Source: Scalesia atractyloides
Lineage: Eukaryota > Streptophyta > Magnoliopsida > Asterales > Asteraceae
Assembly (NCBI GenBank): GCA_947069175.1
Contig: CAMTDV010000003.1
Span: forward strand, 31,653,353 to 31,717,352
Direction: 5' to 3'
DNA: 64,000 nt
Each line of letters starts with the position of its first letter. Position 1 is the first letter of the stretch. Below are positions 42,124-53,950 of this stretch, piece after piece. The position numbers and the translations under genes were made by a program. The notes under the pieces are model-generated. The model saw nothing but the letters and a program-made list of their open reading frames with translations. It did not search any database and was not told the origin of the DNA.

Positions 42124-44552
42124 ATGGATTGGGCTTTTGTGAATAGAAACTGGGAAAAGTGGGCATCTACCAGTGTTGGTTCTGCTGCTGGTATGTATGC
42201 AATAACAATTTATTTGGATCTTCTGCCTATGCAATGCTTGTATCTAAAAATTGTGTTTTTTACAGGTCACCCATTGAAGGCTGCTCTTCTAATTAACTAT
42301 GATCCAACTGGACCTTCTCGTCTACTCTCTACTATGTAAGCTTCTCAAACATCTATATTTTTCTCAACATATTACTCATCAAGACACCAACCACAATGTC
42401 CCCTAGTGTTACATTGAGAACTGATGGTATGATTTAAGGTGAACTTGTAGCTTTGCATGCGTTAGTAAGAGGATGTGTTTTTTTATATATAATTATCCAT
42501 TAATATATATGAACTACCCAGTTCTTCAACTGCTGGATTTTAATTTCCCTAGTTTTTCCAACTTATATATTACACATTCTCCTGAAAAAAAAACTTATCA
42601 TGATTTAATAAAGTTTGTTCAATGCTAGTAGTCTGTATACAAATTTTTCTACATACCGTATGTTACCTTTTTTTTTGAATGACACATACTGTATGTTACC
42701 TATTGCTTACAAAAGGGGCCCGTTTAGTTTTCTTGTTAGCCATTACTAAAAGATATGTTTCTTTTAGTCAAAGTATAAAATACCAACCAAAATCTGAATA
42801 TATATATTTTTTTACTTGGGTTCAAGTTTGATTATACTATATGGTATAAAAATTCATGGCTTCTTATCAAACAATCTTGAAAAATAAGACTGCTAATAAA
42901 GGCCTTGTAGTCCCATGGTGGACAAAGGAGTAGGATTAGAGGGTGTGTGAGTTGACCGATCAAAACAGAAAGTTAAAAAGTGTTGAGAAATCAACATGTG
43001 CTTAGTTTGCTTTACCTTTCTTGCTATCTTTATCAGCAAGCAGTGCCTGGCTATGCAAACATTTGAATATTCCATTTTGATGTTTGTAGTGCAGAAGAAC
43101 AAGGCATAGAAGCAGACCCTATTGAAGTGGGTGTGTTTGTAAATTTTGTTAAACGAGGCAATTACCAGAGTGAAAGCTTCTTTATTCAGTCAAATCAATG
43201 TAAGTTTCAGAAGGTGACTATTAAAGAGATCAAAACCCTATCTTCATATTTTCTTCGGTCGCACCTAGTATTTATTTACTGAACATGTTCATTACTCTGC
43301 ATATCAAGATTTAAGTTCGTCTTCGCTTCCCAGAAAGGATTTTCTAGAGGTTGCAGAATGGGCTGGTAGGGATTACCAACTGGTATCCCAGTGTACTGCT
43401 ACAATAGTTGGCTGCTTTGCAAAAACATCGTTATCTATCTTTTTGAGTTTCATAAATAGATAATGTGTTATGCATGTTTATAAAAACATAGTTCTATTAT
43501 TAATAAATCAGTTTAGGAGGTGGTTTTTATGCATACATGTTGGATAACTTTCAACCGGTTTGACCAGTTTTGTTTTTGGAATTCCACCCATTTGAGCAAT
43601 TAAAGATAAGAAATTACCAAATCAACCCATTCTTGGTGTGCATCTCTCATCTCTTATCCGTAATCTCTCCATCCTTTTGACTGGTTTTACATATCAGCCT
43701 CCCAAAGGTCACTATTTTTCTAAAATTGCAGATACACAAGCCTAAATTTGACCAACATGTGCCGTCCCCATTTTTGAATTCAAGGGCCCATTAATTAGCT
43801 AATAACTCAAAGTTGCAACCTCCAGTTTTTACATATAAAAATTGCTCTTTTTAAGAAAAGTTTATTTCAAAATGTGTTCTTATTGTTTGTTTTTTACATG
43901 ACTCTGATTTCATTCAAATTAAGCTCCTCCATCCACATATAAAACTAAATTGTTTTACCTCTAAATATGGACACATAAATTGGTTTTACCAACTGTTTTT
44001 GGTGGCAGATGTTACTACATCAATACACGAAAGTTGGTTTTGTGCAAGGTGCATGAACACATCAAAGCCTGCTGGTGAAGGTGCTTTAGTCTACAAGACG
44101 CCATCTTTCCTCATTCTTGCCTTGTAAGAAAATATCTTCGATCATTTTTATAAAAGTAGATGCTTCACAGGATTGGCAAGTTGGGTAACGGTTAAAATAG
44201 GTTTGCTTTGAGATGAGTAGAAAATGGGCCAGGGTCTAGGTTGATCTGCAACACATAGTGTCCATTTATAATTTTCTATATAAGTTATAACCAATTTCGT
44301 ACATTAATAATCTGAATCTCAAATAAGAACTATGTTAAGAGGTTGTATACATAAAGAACAGTCAAAATTGGCCCATTTATAAGGGAACTTGTTAAAATTT
44401 CCACCACTTGTATGGTCACCTTTATGAGCTGATTATTTTCTTTTCTTTGTGCCATGAGCTACTACAGATATGACGGCTCCATTGGTGCAGCATCTTGTGC
44501 AATGGCTGCAGTTGATCGTTTTGCATGGCAGTTGGAACGAAGAAATCTTTGA
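42124..44552 (+). CDS. Conserved plant protein of unknown function, five exons, 148 aa
   Basis: I derived five exons with GT-AG junctions and consistent phases: 42124-42190, 42266-42335, 43090-43199, 44009-44123, 44468-44552. The protein starts MDWAFVNRNWEKW. It has a LKAALLINYDPTGPSRLL segment, then LSTIAEEQGIEADP, FVNFVKR, a CARC motif in WFCARCMNTSKPAGEGA, and a hydrophobic end LILALYDGSIGAA before AWQLERRNL. There is no signal peptide or clear membrane helix. A 3' splice site at 42101-42106 just before the ATG suggests an upstream untranslated exon. The phase agreement at all four junctions and the smooth protein strongly support a real gene. I believe I have seen similar plant proteins but cannot name a function. 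Confidence 0.85.
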
Positions 44553-45933
44553 GTCACATGCTTCTTTTTTTATTTTTTATTCCTTGTTTAATTAGTAATA
44601 GTTTGTTAGACTTACATACGCGCTAATTTGAGCCAGGCATTTTATTCTAGATTGGACTCCAACTATGACCATATCAACATTTTAGAAAGTACAGAGATAT
44701 ATAAAACAGGTAATCCGGGAACTGAAACCAGTCCTTGCCTGAAAAAGCCTATCTAGACGGGCTAACAAAGGTCTTATTTTTGGTAGGAAGCCTTGTTAGA
44801 AGCCCAGAATACCCTGGTCTAAATATAATAGTATTTTTTTGTAACGGGTTTGAAAACGGCATGAATCCAATTGAAGTGAAACTGGTTCGGATCTGATCCA
44901 ATCCACCAGTTTGAAACTGGTTCAAGTAGTAAGATTCCAACGTTGATTTGTTTAAGATGTACAAAAAAAAGTTTGTGTAAAATTGAAGTTAGTTACCATG
45001 GGGGCACTTAATTTAAGGCCACGCAATATCCTTTGATTGCTGAACACGCACCACTTTTATTTAAATTTGATATCACTTTATTATTAAACAAAAATGTAGG
45101 GTTAGACTTGTACAAGTCAAAAGTTTCTTCATTTTCACATTTATTTTAATTTGCCTAATCTACTCCGCATGGGCAATTTCTCAATATCATATATTTCTTT
45201 CTTTTTGTTGGACGAATGCCTCCAATTTCAGGCACCTAAACAGTCACAAATGTTTGAACTTTGATTAATCTTCTAACTAAAAAAGTGAATGTTTTGACAT
45301 TGGAATATTAGCATGGGAAAGTACGGAAGATTCAAAATTACCTTTTGTCTGTTAAAAGTGATTGTTCATGTATAAGCGTTGGAAGTAACAAGGTGATCGC
45401 ACACTTCAAATTAATTATCATTTTGTTAGTGTTACTGCCTTCTAATACGATATAACTTTTTCCTATAGCTACAAACACACATATATTATAAGTTGAACAT
45501 AATATTTAACTTTGATTTGTCAATAGGCATCAAATTTAATTTACTATATAGGAATAAATTGATTCCAGTCCTGATTTCACATGAATCTTGTCAAACTTTT
45601 TCTATAAACAACCCTTAAGTATTAACAAATAATATAAAACTTTTAAATAAACACCCACATCATCTTACGTTACTAAATCATGTTCGAAAAGCACCCTAAA
45701 GTTGGGTTTTAAGGAAATGTCTTTTCCATGTTAGTTTTTTTCTCTTATCACGAAAGTCAACAAGAAGATGTTATCCAATTTCCCAAAAGAAGCGTGAGAA
45801 AAGCACTTGTTTAAGTGCATGCATACCTTCCCACCTTTGTCTATATCCCACTTGAAACATGTTCACAACTACAAAATCCAGACCAAACATCCTCAAAAAG
45901 ACCACACCACCATCACATTTCCAAACCACCACC
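44553..45933. other. Intergenic region between the two host genes
   Basis: AT-rich with no supported ORF. It should hold the 3' UTR of the five-exon gene and the promoter of the glycosyltransferase. A TATA-like CTATAAACA lies at about 45602, and an in-frame upstream ATG at 45859 has a weak context. The minus ORF 45771-46358 is a shadow of the glycosyltransferase. Confidence 0.5.
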
Positions 45934-47403
45934 ATGGCCCTCACCAACCCCAGAACCAAGAGGACCAATTGCTCCATCCAATCCAGCCTTGCCACCACCC
46001 TCTTCTGTGTCATCCTCTTCACCATCCCAGCCCTCCTCCTCCTCCTCTTCCACACCCCTCCTACCTCCATATGCAACCCCTTCTCCTCCTCCGCCACCAC
46101 CACCTCGGCTTTCTCTGGCGACCTCCGCTCATCCGAGTTGTCTTGGAACCACCTAAGTTTCTCCTCCAATATCCCTCCACCCGTTGTCCTCAAAATAGCC
46201 GTTTTCACTAGAAAGTGGCCAGTGGGGACAACGCCCGGAGGGATGGAGCGCCACGCGTACACATTATACACGTCTTTAGCCGCGCGAGGCCACGAGATCC
46301 ATATCTTCACTTCACCACCACATGAAGACGTAGGTTTAACCAACACGAAAACTATCAACGCCCCAATTGTGCATTTTCACGAGGACGCCCAGCCTGGTCA
46401 GTGGCGGTACAACAAGGCGTGGGAACAATACGAGGAAGAGAATGAGAAACACCCCTTCGACGTGATCCACACTGAGAGCGTGGCCTTACCGCATTATAAA
46501 GCTAGAAATATCCCCAATCTTGCTGTGTCATGGCATGGAATCGCGCTAGAGAGCGTTTCATCTAGCATCTATCAAGATCTACTAAGAAGACCCGACGAGC
46601 AAATGTCTCAATCTTTTAATAAGAGTCTACAAGTCATGATCCCCAAAGTCTTGAACGAAATTCGTTTTTTTAGAAACTACCAACATCATATCGCGATAAG
46701 CGACAGCTGCGGGGAAATGCTTAGAGATGTGTACCAAATCCCTAGTAAACGCGTACACGTTATCGTTAATGGCGTAAACGAGAACGATTTTCGTGAAGAT
46801 CCGGAATCAGGTAAAGAATTTAGATCGAAAATTGGTGTGCCTAAAAATGCAAGTTTACTCCTAGGGGTGGCTGGGAGACTAGTGAAAGATAAAGGGCACC
46901 CTTTGCTATATGAAGCCTTTGCAAAACTAATTAAAAGCTACAGAAATGTATATTTGGTTGTGGCTGGGGCGGGACCATGGCAACAAAGGTACATGGAACT
47001 AGGGTCCCAAGTCATAGTCTTGGGCTCCATGAACCCGTCAGAGCTTCGTGGGTTCTATAACGGGATAGATATATTTGTGAACCCGACTCTTAGACCGCAA
47101 GGGCTCGATTTAACGCTTATGGAAGCCATGATGGCTGGGAAACCCGTGATGGCTTCGCGGTTTCCCAGCATTAAAGGGACTATACTTGTTGATGACGAGT
47201 ATGGTTTTATGTTTTCGCCGAATGTGGAGTCGTTGGTGCAGGCTTTGGAGTCGGTGGTAGTGGAAGGCCCAAGGAGGCTTGCTCGGAGAGGGAAGGCTTG
47301 CCGGAAATTCGCGATCTCCATGTTTACTGCCCGGAAAATGGCCTTAGCTTATGAGAGATTATTTTTATGTATAAAGAACGAAAGCTTTTGTATTTACCCT
47401 TAG
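45934..47403 (+). CDS. Glycosyltransferase family 4 protein, membrane-anchored
   Basis: Single-exon ORF of 489 aa from the ATG at 45934, chosen for its ACCATGG context; an in-frame ATG at 45859 would add 25 residues. The N-terminus is basic (NPRTKRTNCS) and is followed by a hydrophobic stretch (LFCVILFTIPALLLLLF, about residues 26-42), which fits a type II Golgi or ER membrane anchor. A GT-B fold is indicated by KWPVGTTPGGMERH in the first domain, GVAGRLVKDKGHPLL at the start of the second, and NPTLRPQGLDLTLMEAMMAG, the E-x7-E type donor-binding region of GT4 enzymes (PQGLDLTLMEAM). The length suits plant GT4 proteins of this kind. Donor and acceptor cannot be told from sequence. A possible AATAAA lies at about 47583. 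Confidence 0.9.
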   Translation: MALTNPRTKRTNCSIQSSLATTLFCVILFTIPALLLLLFHTPPTSICNPFSSSATTTSAFSGDLRSSELSWNHLSFSSNIPPPVVLKIAVFTRKWPVGTTPGGMERHAYTLYTSLAARGHEIHIFTSPPHEDVGLTNTKTINAPIVHFHEDAQPGQWRYNKAWEQYEEENEKHPFDVIHTESVALPHYKARNIPNLAVSWHGIALESVSSSIYQDLLRRPDEQMSQSFNKSLQVMIPKVLNEIRFFRNYQHHIAISDSCGEMLRDVYQIPSKRVHVIVNGVNENDFREDPESGKEFRSKIGVPKNASLLLGVAGRLVKDKGHPLLYEAFAKLIKSYRNVYLVVAGAGPWQQRYMELGSQVIVLGSMNPSELRGFYNGIDIFVNPTLRPQGLDLTLMEAMMAGKPVMASRFPSIKGTILVDDEYGFMFSPNVESLVQALESVVVEGPRRLARRGKACRKFAISMFTARKMALAYERLFLCIKNESFCIYP

Positions 47404-49075
47404 TCCTTAGATATATATATTATATATCATGCATCACTGTTCCATAGAGAGATGAAAATCCGGCTTTAGGCTTGTAAAGATCCGATGTTACGATTTGTAT
47501 TCTTCAACTGAATTTTCCAAGCTTTAATCTAATTCTGGTGGTATTTTTTAAAGTAAAATGTGTTTAATGTACTATTAAATACAATAAATATATTTAATTA
47601 TGTGATATTATAATCATTTACATAATAATTGATCAAAATAATATAATTATACTTACTAGGTTAGAAACTCGTGTATTACACGAGCTAAATAAATAAATAT
47701 TATCGTAAGCAAATAGTTTTAAGACATATAATATCATTAATTTGTTTGTAATTATTACATGATTGATAAATTTATAAGTAGATTAGTATTTTGTTACTAA
47801 TATATAAGTGATTGATAATAACATTTTTAAAAAAATCTGTATATTACAAAGGTTGAATATCAAAAGAAAGGAAATTATAAATTATAAACTTTTTTAATTA
47901 ATTATACACGTGTATTATAAACCCGTGTATTACATGGGTTGACATTATTTGGAATTGTTAATTAGTTAATTATTTAAAAAAAGCAAATTTCTTTAATTAA
48001 TTATTAAAAAAGTATTTTTTGGGTGTAATATATGACAACTCCATTACACTTATTACAATTAATAAAATATTTCAATTAAATATGCCCATGCTTATTACAT
48101 TGATACGATAATATTCGTGCATAAATATTATAATTATGTAAATTTACTTTCGGGTAGTACACAAACCCGTGCAATGATTTGTAACTAATAAGCATTTTTA
48201 ATTAATTAATTATTTGGAATTATTTATTAATTAATTGTTAAAATGATTTGTGGACTTGATATATGCGTATAAATAATAAAAGGCAAAGCAGGATTCCCTT
48301 TTTTATGACACCTTTTCTTTATTTGTTTGCTTGATCCGTTTAGTCAGAAAATTTTCCTTAGAAGCCACCTTTGAACCTTATATCCTTTCATTTGTTTAAA
48401 TCTAAGCACCAAATTGACCATTAGTTTCACCAACTATGATGACATCCAAGTGAATTGTTCGTTAGTAACCCAAAAAAAAAAGAAAATAAAAAATGGCAAA
48501 AAAAAAAAAACCAGAAGTTTGCTTGATATTGGTCAAAGTAAAAAATGACCCCGGTTTTGTTTAACTGTTAGTTATTGTGAATAAGGTTGTCGATCAGTTT
48601 GGTTTCACCTTTTCGTTTTAGCCATAAATTGTCTACCCTAGCCTAAGCCTAAAACCCATAAGTCCTTTAGATATGTGCATTGTCTCTATGTTACAATATA
48701 TGTGTGATTGTTATACAAGCTTATGTTAACAAAGTTTCATATTCAGTTTTTGAGAGAGTATAGTGCATTACATGTTAGTTCAGATATTAAACCGAGTAGA
48801 GTGAAAGTTGTGAGGGGTGTGTGCATGTAAACTTAAAACCGAAAGCATGTTAGGTTTAGTTAGGCGAATTATGTTTTCAAATGAGAATCAATTTTGACGT
48901 GCTGAATTAACACATCTAATGCTTATCCAGAATAGGGTATGACTTTGGACCCTAACTAATGGTAAGGACGATTGAGGGTATTTGTTTTTGTCTATTGTAA
49001 TGTTTCGAACGGATTTCTTGAGGGAAAGCATAGATCAAGTGGGAGATGTGATGGATGAGCTTTGTAATGTGAGTA
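47404..49075. other. Intergenic AT-rich region with small palindromes
   Basis: No gene is supported. There are two perfect or near-perfect palindromes of one type: CTCGTGT/ACACGAG around ATT (47668-47684) and AACCCGTGT/ACATGGGTT around ATT (47920-47940). A half-copy AAACCCGTGCAATG lies near 48164. The last few hundred bases (from about 48700) run into the LTR-like sequence that is split by the Copia element and continues at 56082. Confidence 0.4.
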
Positions 49076-49080
49076 ATATG

Positions 49081-49524
49081 TGTTGGTGCATAATGTCTAT
49101 TGCCTACGTCTAGGATATATCTGTAATGTTTATAAAGTTTACACGTTAATCTTTAAATGAGAAAATGTAAATTTTATGTATTGATACACTGTGATTCGCA
49201 CGAAACATAAGTGTGTTTCGTACGAGTGAGTCACTCGTACAAAATACTATTTCGTACGAAACACAGATGTTTGTTAGTGTACGCACTTCAGTACGAGTCA
49301 TGTCGACCTATAAATAGGGAAGTGTTGTGTTAGAGCTAAAACGGATTTGTCATTTCATACGGCGAAGCTCTGTCAGTTTGTTTACTTGCATCTATAACTT
49401 GAACGTCTTTAATAGATCAGAAGCAGTTAAACATTAAGTTCTGTCTTGTTTGTCATATCTACCTTTCTAGCAATGAATTCCGCCTCTGCTAGTTGAGCGA
49501 GACCAGATCGATTCCCCGTCCACA
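49081..49524 (+). repeat. 5' LTR of the deleted Copia
   Basis: 444 bp, matching 55613-56076. It contains a strong inverted repeat around 49215-49245 built from TTTCGTACGAGTGA and its complement (one mismatch here, perfect in the other LTR), and a TATA-like CCTATAAATAGG (about 49308). Confidence 0.93.
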
Positions 49525-49526
49525 AG

Positions 49527-49539
49527 TGGTATCAGAGCC
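49527..49539 (+). other. Primer-binding site of the deleted Copia
   Basis: TGGTATCAGAGCC lies two bases after the LTR end, a perfect initiator Met tRNA type site. Confidence 0.92.
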
Positions 49540-50164
49540 ATGAGATCTGATCTACAGATAGACAACAAGTAGTTACTGTTCAGACTTGGACATATCTTCA
49601 TCTTCATCATTTTTCTGACCTTTGCTGGATTTTTGGACAAATTTCGGACGATTCATGGACAAAATGGACTAGGATTTTAGTAATTCAAGTTAATCTTCAA
49701 TCTAATAAATCCATACCATAATTCGGACATAAAATTGAACTAAATCATGTTGAAATCGATAAAATTTAGTCAATTCGTTTGAATCAGTTTTCGTACGAGT
49801 TTCGCACGGAATTAAGTTGTTCTTAATTTTGGTACGAATCAGATTAAATTTCATACGGATCAGTTAAATTTCATAAATCTTACAATTTTTCAGAATTTCA
49901 ACTTGTTTCGTATAAAGTGACTTGAATCGCACAAAATCTTAATCGTACCAAAACTCATTCAGTTAAAAAACACTTGTTTCGTACAAAAACTCATTGATTC
50001 GTACAAAATCGTAGTTTTTGTGAAAAAAATTTGAATCGCACAAAAAAAAAATTTGTTTCGTGCAAAATTGTGGTTTCGTACGAAATATTTTGTCCGCACA
50101 AAAAGTTTTCTAATCTGATTTTTTTTTGTTTTCGAGAAGTGTGTTCTAATTTTTTGCAGGAAAA
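49540..50164 (+). other. Copia leader rich in TTTCGTACGAAA-type motifs
   Basis: This noncoding leader lies between the primer site and the gag ATG. From about 49785 to 50105 it holds at least ten copies or variants of the motif that forms the LTR inverted repeat (TTTCGTAC, CGTACGAAA, TCGCACAAAA). Overlapping minus ORFs (49959-50479) are products of this repetition. Confidence 0.6.
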
Positions 50165-53100
50165 ATGTCTGGGGAATTTTACAATGCGTTCGCCACATCG
50201 GTTGTCACCACTGCAGCAGCTCAAAACATCAATTAAGAGAATGAAATGGGAACAATGACTAAACCTCCAAAGCTTATGAATTTGGAAGACTTTGATAGTT
50301 GGAGCGAGAGGTTTATGAATTGGGTGCAAGCTAATCATTTTACTTGCTGGTTTGCAATCGAGGCAAAATACATCGCACCAGTTGGTGAAAGTGGGCTTGA
50401 AAAGACCCTTGCCCAATTCTCTGATGTTGAACGAGAAAGATTTATCAACGAAAAGAAGATGATGAATATTCTTCAGCAATCGATCAAAGAAGACATCTTG
50501 GCTTTATTGCAGCATGATGATGATGCGCAATCTTTATGGAATGCTATTCGACTTAAATTTCAAGGTAGTGCTCAACTCCGCAAAAGCAAAAGGGCATTAT
50601 TAAGCAAAGAGTTTGATGTATTCACATTAATTAAAGGAGAAACGGTTAAGCAGCTAATTGAGTGATACTGTCATCTGGTGGTTCATATGAAGAGAATGGG
50701 AATTGTACAGACAAATGAAGAGCTTGTTGATAAACTAGCTGATTCTCTGCCACAAGGTGAATGGTCGACATACTTAACCATTTTGAAGAATGGGGTTGAA
50801 TACAGTAATTTCTCGTTGCCTCGCTTTATCGAGAGATTGGAAGGTCATGAATTAGAGATGCAAAAGATGGCCAAAAACAAAACTGTTCAAATGTAACAAG
50901 ATGTTAATCGTTATTTCAAAAACAGTTTTGCTGCTCAAATCCAAGCACCAAAGATTCAAACTGCGTTCAGTGCATATAGCTCACCAAGCACACCTCAAAC
51001 TCAGTCAAGTGTTTTTCAATCATACCCAACAGTTGATCCAAATACACCTTCTAGTCAACTGTCTTCTTTCGGATCAAATCAATCTCAGAACAATCATGCC
51101 ACTCCATCATCTAATGCAAGTCAAAGATTTCTGCAATGAAACATTGCCTTTGACTTTCAGAATGCACAAAATTTTGATGAAAAGATGGCAAAACAATATA
51201 TGTCTCTACTTGCTTCAGTTCTTGAGTCATATGATAGTCTTGTTGCTGGAAAGATTGGTAATTCTGAAATGACACGAGAAGACTATGATCAAATTGATCT
51301 AGTTGAAATGGAGTTGATAGATTAAAATGGTGCATGGCTTCGATCGTTCGACGAGCACAGCGATTTACGGAAATCACTGGTAAAGAAAATTTGGGAGGTT
51401 TGGATGGGAAACTTGGGTTTGATAAATCTAAAGTTACTTGTTTCAAGTGTCGGGAGAAAGGTCACTTTAAAAGGGAATGTCAAAACCGAGAGGTTCAAGG
51501 GAATCAGAATCCTTTCCAAGATGACTATTACAAAAGAGCGATCTATCACTAACCATAACCGAGAACAAGAATCGTGCCGTTGAAGACAAGCAACCTGAAA
51601 CTAAAGAAAAGGCTTTGGTTGTTACACAAGAAGACGAAGGGTTTAATTGGAACAAGTTTATTTCGAAAGGAGAAAGTTTGGCATTGGTGGCTGAAATTAT
51701 TGATGAACCGGAAGAAGAATCGGAGGCATCGTTTGATGAAGGACCTGAGGATGATGATTATTACTATCATATTTCATCAGAGGAAGAGGAGCTGTTGAAT
51801 GGTCCATTCAAACATGTTTTGCCTAACGATGTTTTAAAAACTTTTGCAGGATATTTCGCACCTACCCAACATTCAACAGATGAAGTGCAAAAGAAACCGG
51901 TTGAAGATGTCAAAGTAGATGAGAAAAAGGAATTGCTGAAAGAAGACATCATTAAAGCGTACATGGCAAATGGAAATGAGGTAAACAAGTTATCTGAGAA
52001 TGAAAAATCTTGTTCAAAGTGTGATGAACCATGGGTGAGTGTCTTGTGAAAGACAAAAGATTTGCTGAATTGCAAAGTTTAACAGACAATTTGTCAAGCG
52101 AATACAAAACCACAAAGGAAGCATATGACAAATTGAGTGCGTCTGTTAAACAATATAATAAAGCACTCAGAGAAAATGACGCAACACTTATGATGCTTAA
52201 AGCAACAGTGATGGATAAACAAATGGCAATTAATATTCATCTAAACACTATTGCTGAGCTCAAAAGTGAGCTTGAGAAAATGAGAATTGAAACCGAACGA
52301 GTTAACAAACTTTTAATTAGTTATTCCACAAGCTCATACGTCATAGATCACATTTTAACAAAAATTGAAAATACTGAGGAATCTAAAAATGGTAAAACAA
52401 AGAGTGGAAGTTATGATCGAGTTCCTCCACCCATGTGGAACAGTTATGCTTGCAAAAATCCATCTGGGGTGGAAAAGGCGCTAAATCTTAAATTGAAAAC
52501 CGAACAGTTGCCTGAGGATATCGATATAACTTACACTAAAAATGATGGTGAATATGATTCTGAAGTGGTAGAAAATGTGATTGAAAAAGTGTTAACAAAT
52601 GAATCTGAAGTGGTTGAGTCTGAAAAGTCTGAGAAATCAAAATCTGATGACAAATCAGAAAATAGTTTAATGATGATCCTAATGTCATAGTTTATAAAAT
52701 GAAAGGATTTGATAAACTATTTTAGGATGAGGATTTTCCCATCAAGAATGTGAAAAGAGGTTGTATTGATAAAATGTTCAAGCTGATGGAGGTAAGTCAT
52801 GATGATTTAGATAAACATGATTCATCTTTCTATTCTAAATAAAAAACTGACAACCGACCTTACTATCGAAAAAATGGAGAATATCCGGAAAACAAGCGTG
52901 CAGGGTTGGGTTTTCAGAAGCAACATAAAACCAACAGGTCCCAAAAATTGGATTTTACAAAGAAAATTAATTTTGTATTTGGGACAACAACCGAGAAGGA
53001 AAAGGAAATCATTGGTACTCAATCAAATGATGATTTTTCTTAAAGAAAAAGAGAAACAAAAACAGAAACAAGTTTTGAATACCTATGTTCATAAGGACAG

Positions 53101-53606
53101 GAGGAGATGCTTTAAACGCAAGAAAGTTGGACATATCACACGATATTGTTCACAAGAAAGTTCAAAATCAGTTTCTTCTCCGAAAAAGTTCACCAAGGAT
53201 GAAAAGCAAAAAGCACCCATGGTTATGCCGAAACAAATTCTTAAAAGAAAAACTGAATCTCATCAAAATGTTAAACCAATTATTAAACCTCAATCTAAAT
53301 TTAAAATTGGTGAAACATCACATAAAGTTCAACAAAAAGATTCAAAATTTTATGTTAAACAGGCTAAATCACAAACACAGAAATGGGTTGCTAAAATTGT
53401 TAACACCAAATCATCCAAGGTTGAACTCAAATCTTCTGTTCCAAACAACATTGAGCTTAAAAAGATTGAAAAGAACAAAGTGGGTCCAAAGTTCGACATT
53501 CCAAACCCACCCAAGACGAAACATGCTTGGGTCTCTTTGTTTAAATAAATCCGGTTTATCATATGTGCAGGGGCTCCAACGTTCGATATTGTCAAAATGG
53601 ATCATG
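50165..53606 (+). pseudogene. Copia gag and gag-pol linker, with many stops
   Basis: The start at 50165 reads MSGEFYNAFATSV. In-frame stops follow near 50234, 50662, 50894, 51137 and 51323. The gag core is LEDFDSWSERFMNWVQANH, SLWNAIRLKFQGS and FDVFTLIKGETVKQLIE. The CCHC knuckle CFKCREKGHFKREC is at 51439-51480. Beyond it come a Glu/Asp-rich segment (51615-52049), a Lys/Glu-rich coiled-coil-like segment (52031-52690, LRENDATLMMLKATVMDKQ), and a Lys-rich part with a decayed second knuckle CFKRKKVGHITRYC (about 53110-53151; second Cys replaced by Arg). This long linker between gag and protease is usual for the SIRE lineage. Confidence 0.82.
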
Positions 53607-53950
53607 GATAGTGGAGCATCTCGCCACATACAGATAAGACATTTCGGTTTGCAATTTCTTGATACGCCTATGTATGTAGATAATCAGGCCGCAATCGATA
53701 TCACCAAAAACTCATGTCAACAATCACGTACTAAACATATTGAGATTCGACACAACTTTATCGTGATTGTTACGAGAAAAAGTTTGTACGAATTGAGAAA
53801 ATCCACACTGATGACCAAAAAGCAGATTTTTATACCAAAGCTTTTGATAAAACAAAGTTTGAAAATTTGTTAAAGCTAAATGGTTTAAAAAATATGATCT
53901 CAGGGCATGTGTTTGAGGTTGAGTTTGAGGATGATGACGACTTGATGTGA
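53607..53950 (+). pseudogene. Copia pol remnant: protease active site fused to the RNase H tail
   Basis: KWIMDSGASRHI (Asp at 53607) is the Copia protease active site. Within about ten codons the sequence jumps to FGLQFLDTPMYVDNQAAID and SRTKHIEIRHNF, the C-terminal end of Copia RNase H. The rest of protease and all of integrase and RT are absent. After about 53755 the frame shifts; the RNase H end can still be followed to an acidic EFEDDDDLM and stop at 53948-53950. The breakpoint lies around 53628-53645. Confidence 0.85.

Noticed and set aside
45771..46358. Minus-strand 195-aa ORF and overlapping Pro/His-rich plus frames
   Set aside because: They overlap the start of the glycosyltransferase, whose frame has clear GT4 motifs and a membrane anchor; the others have none.
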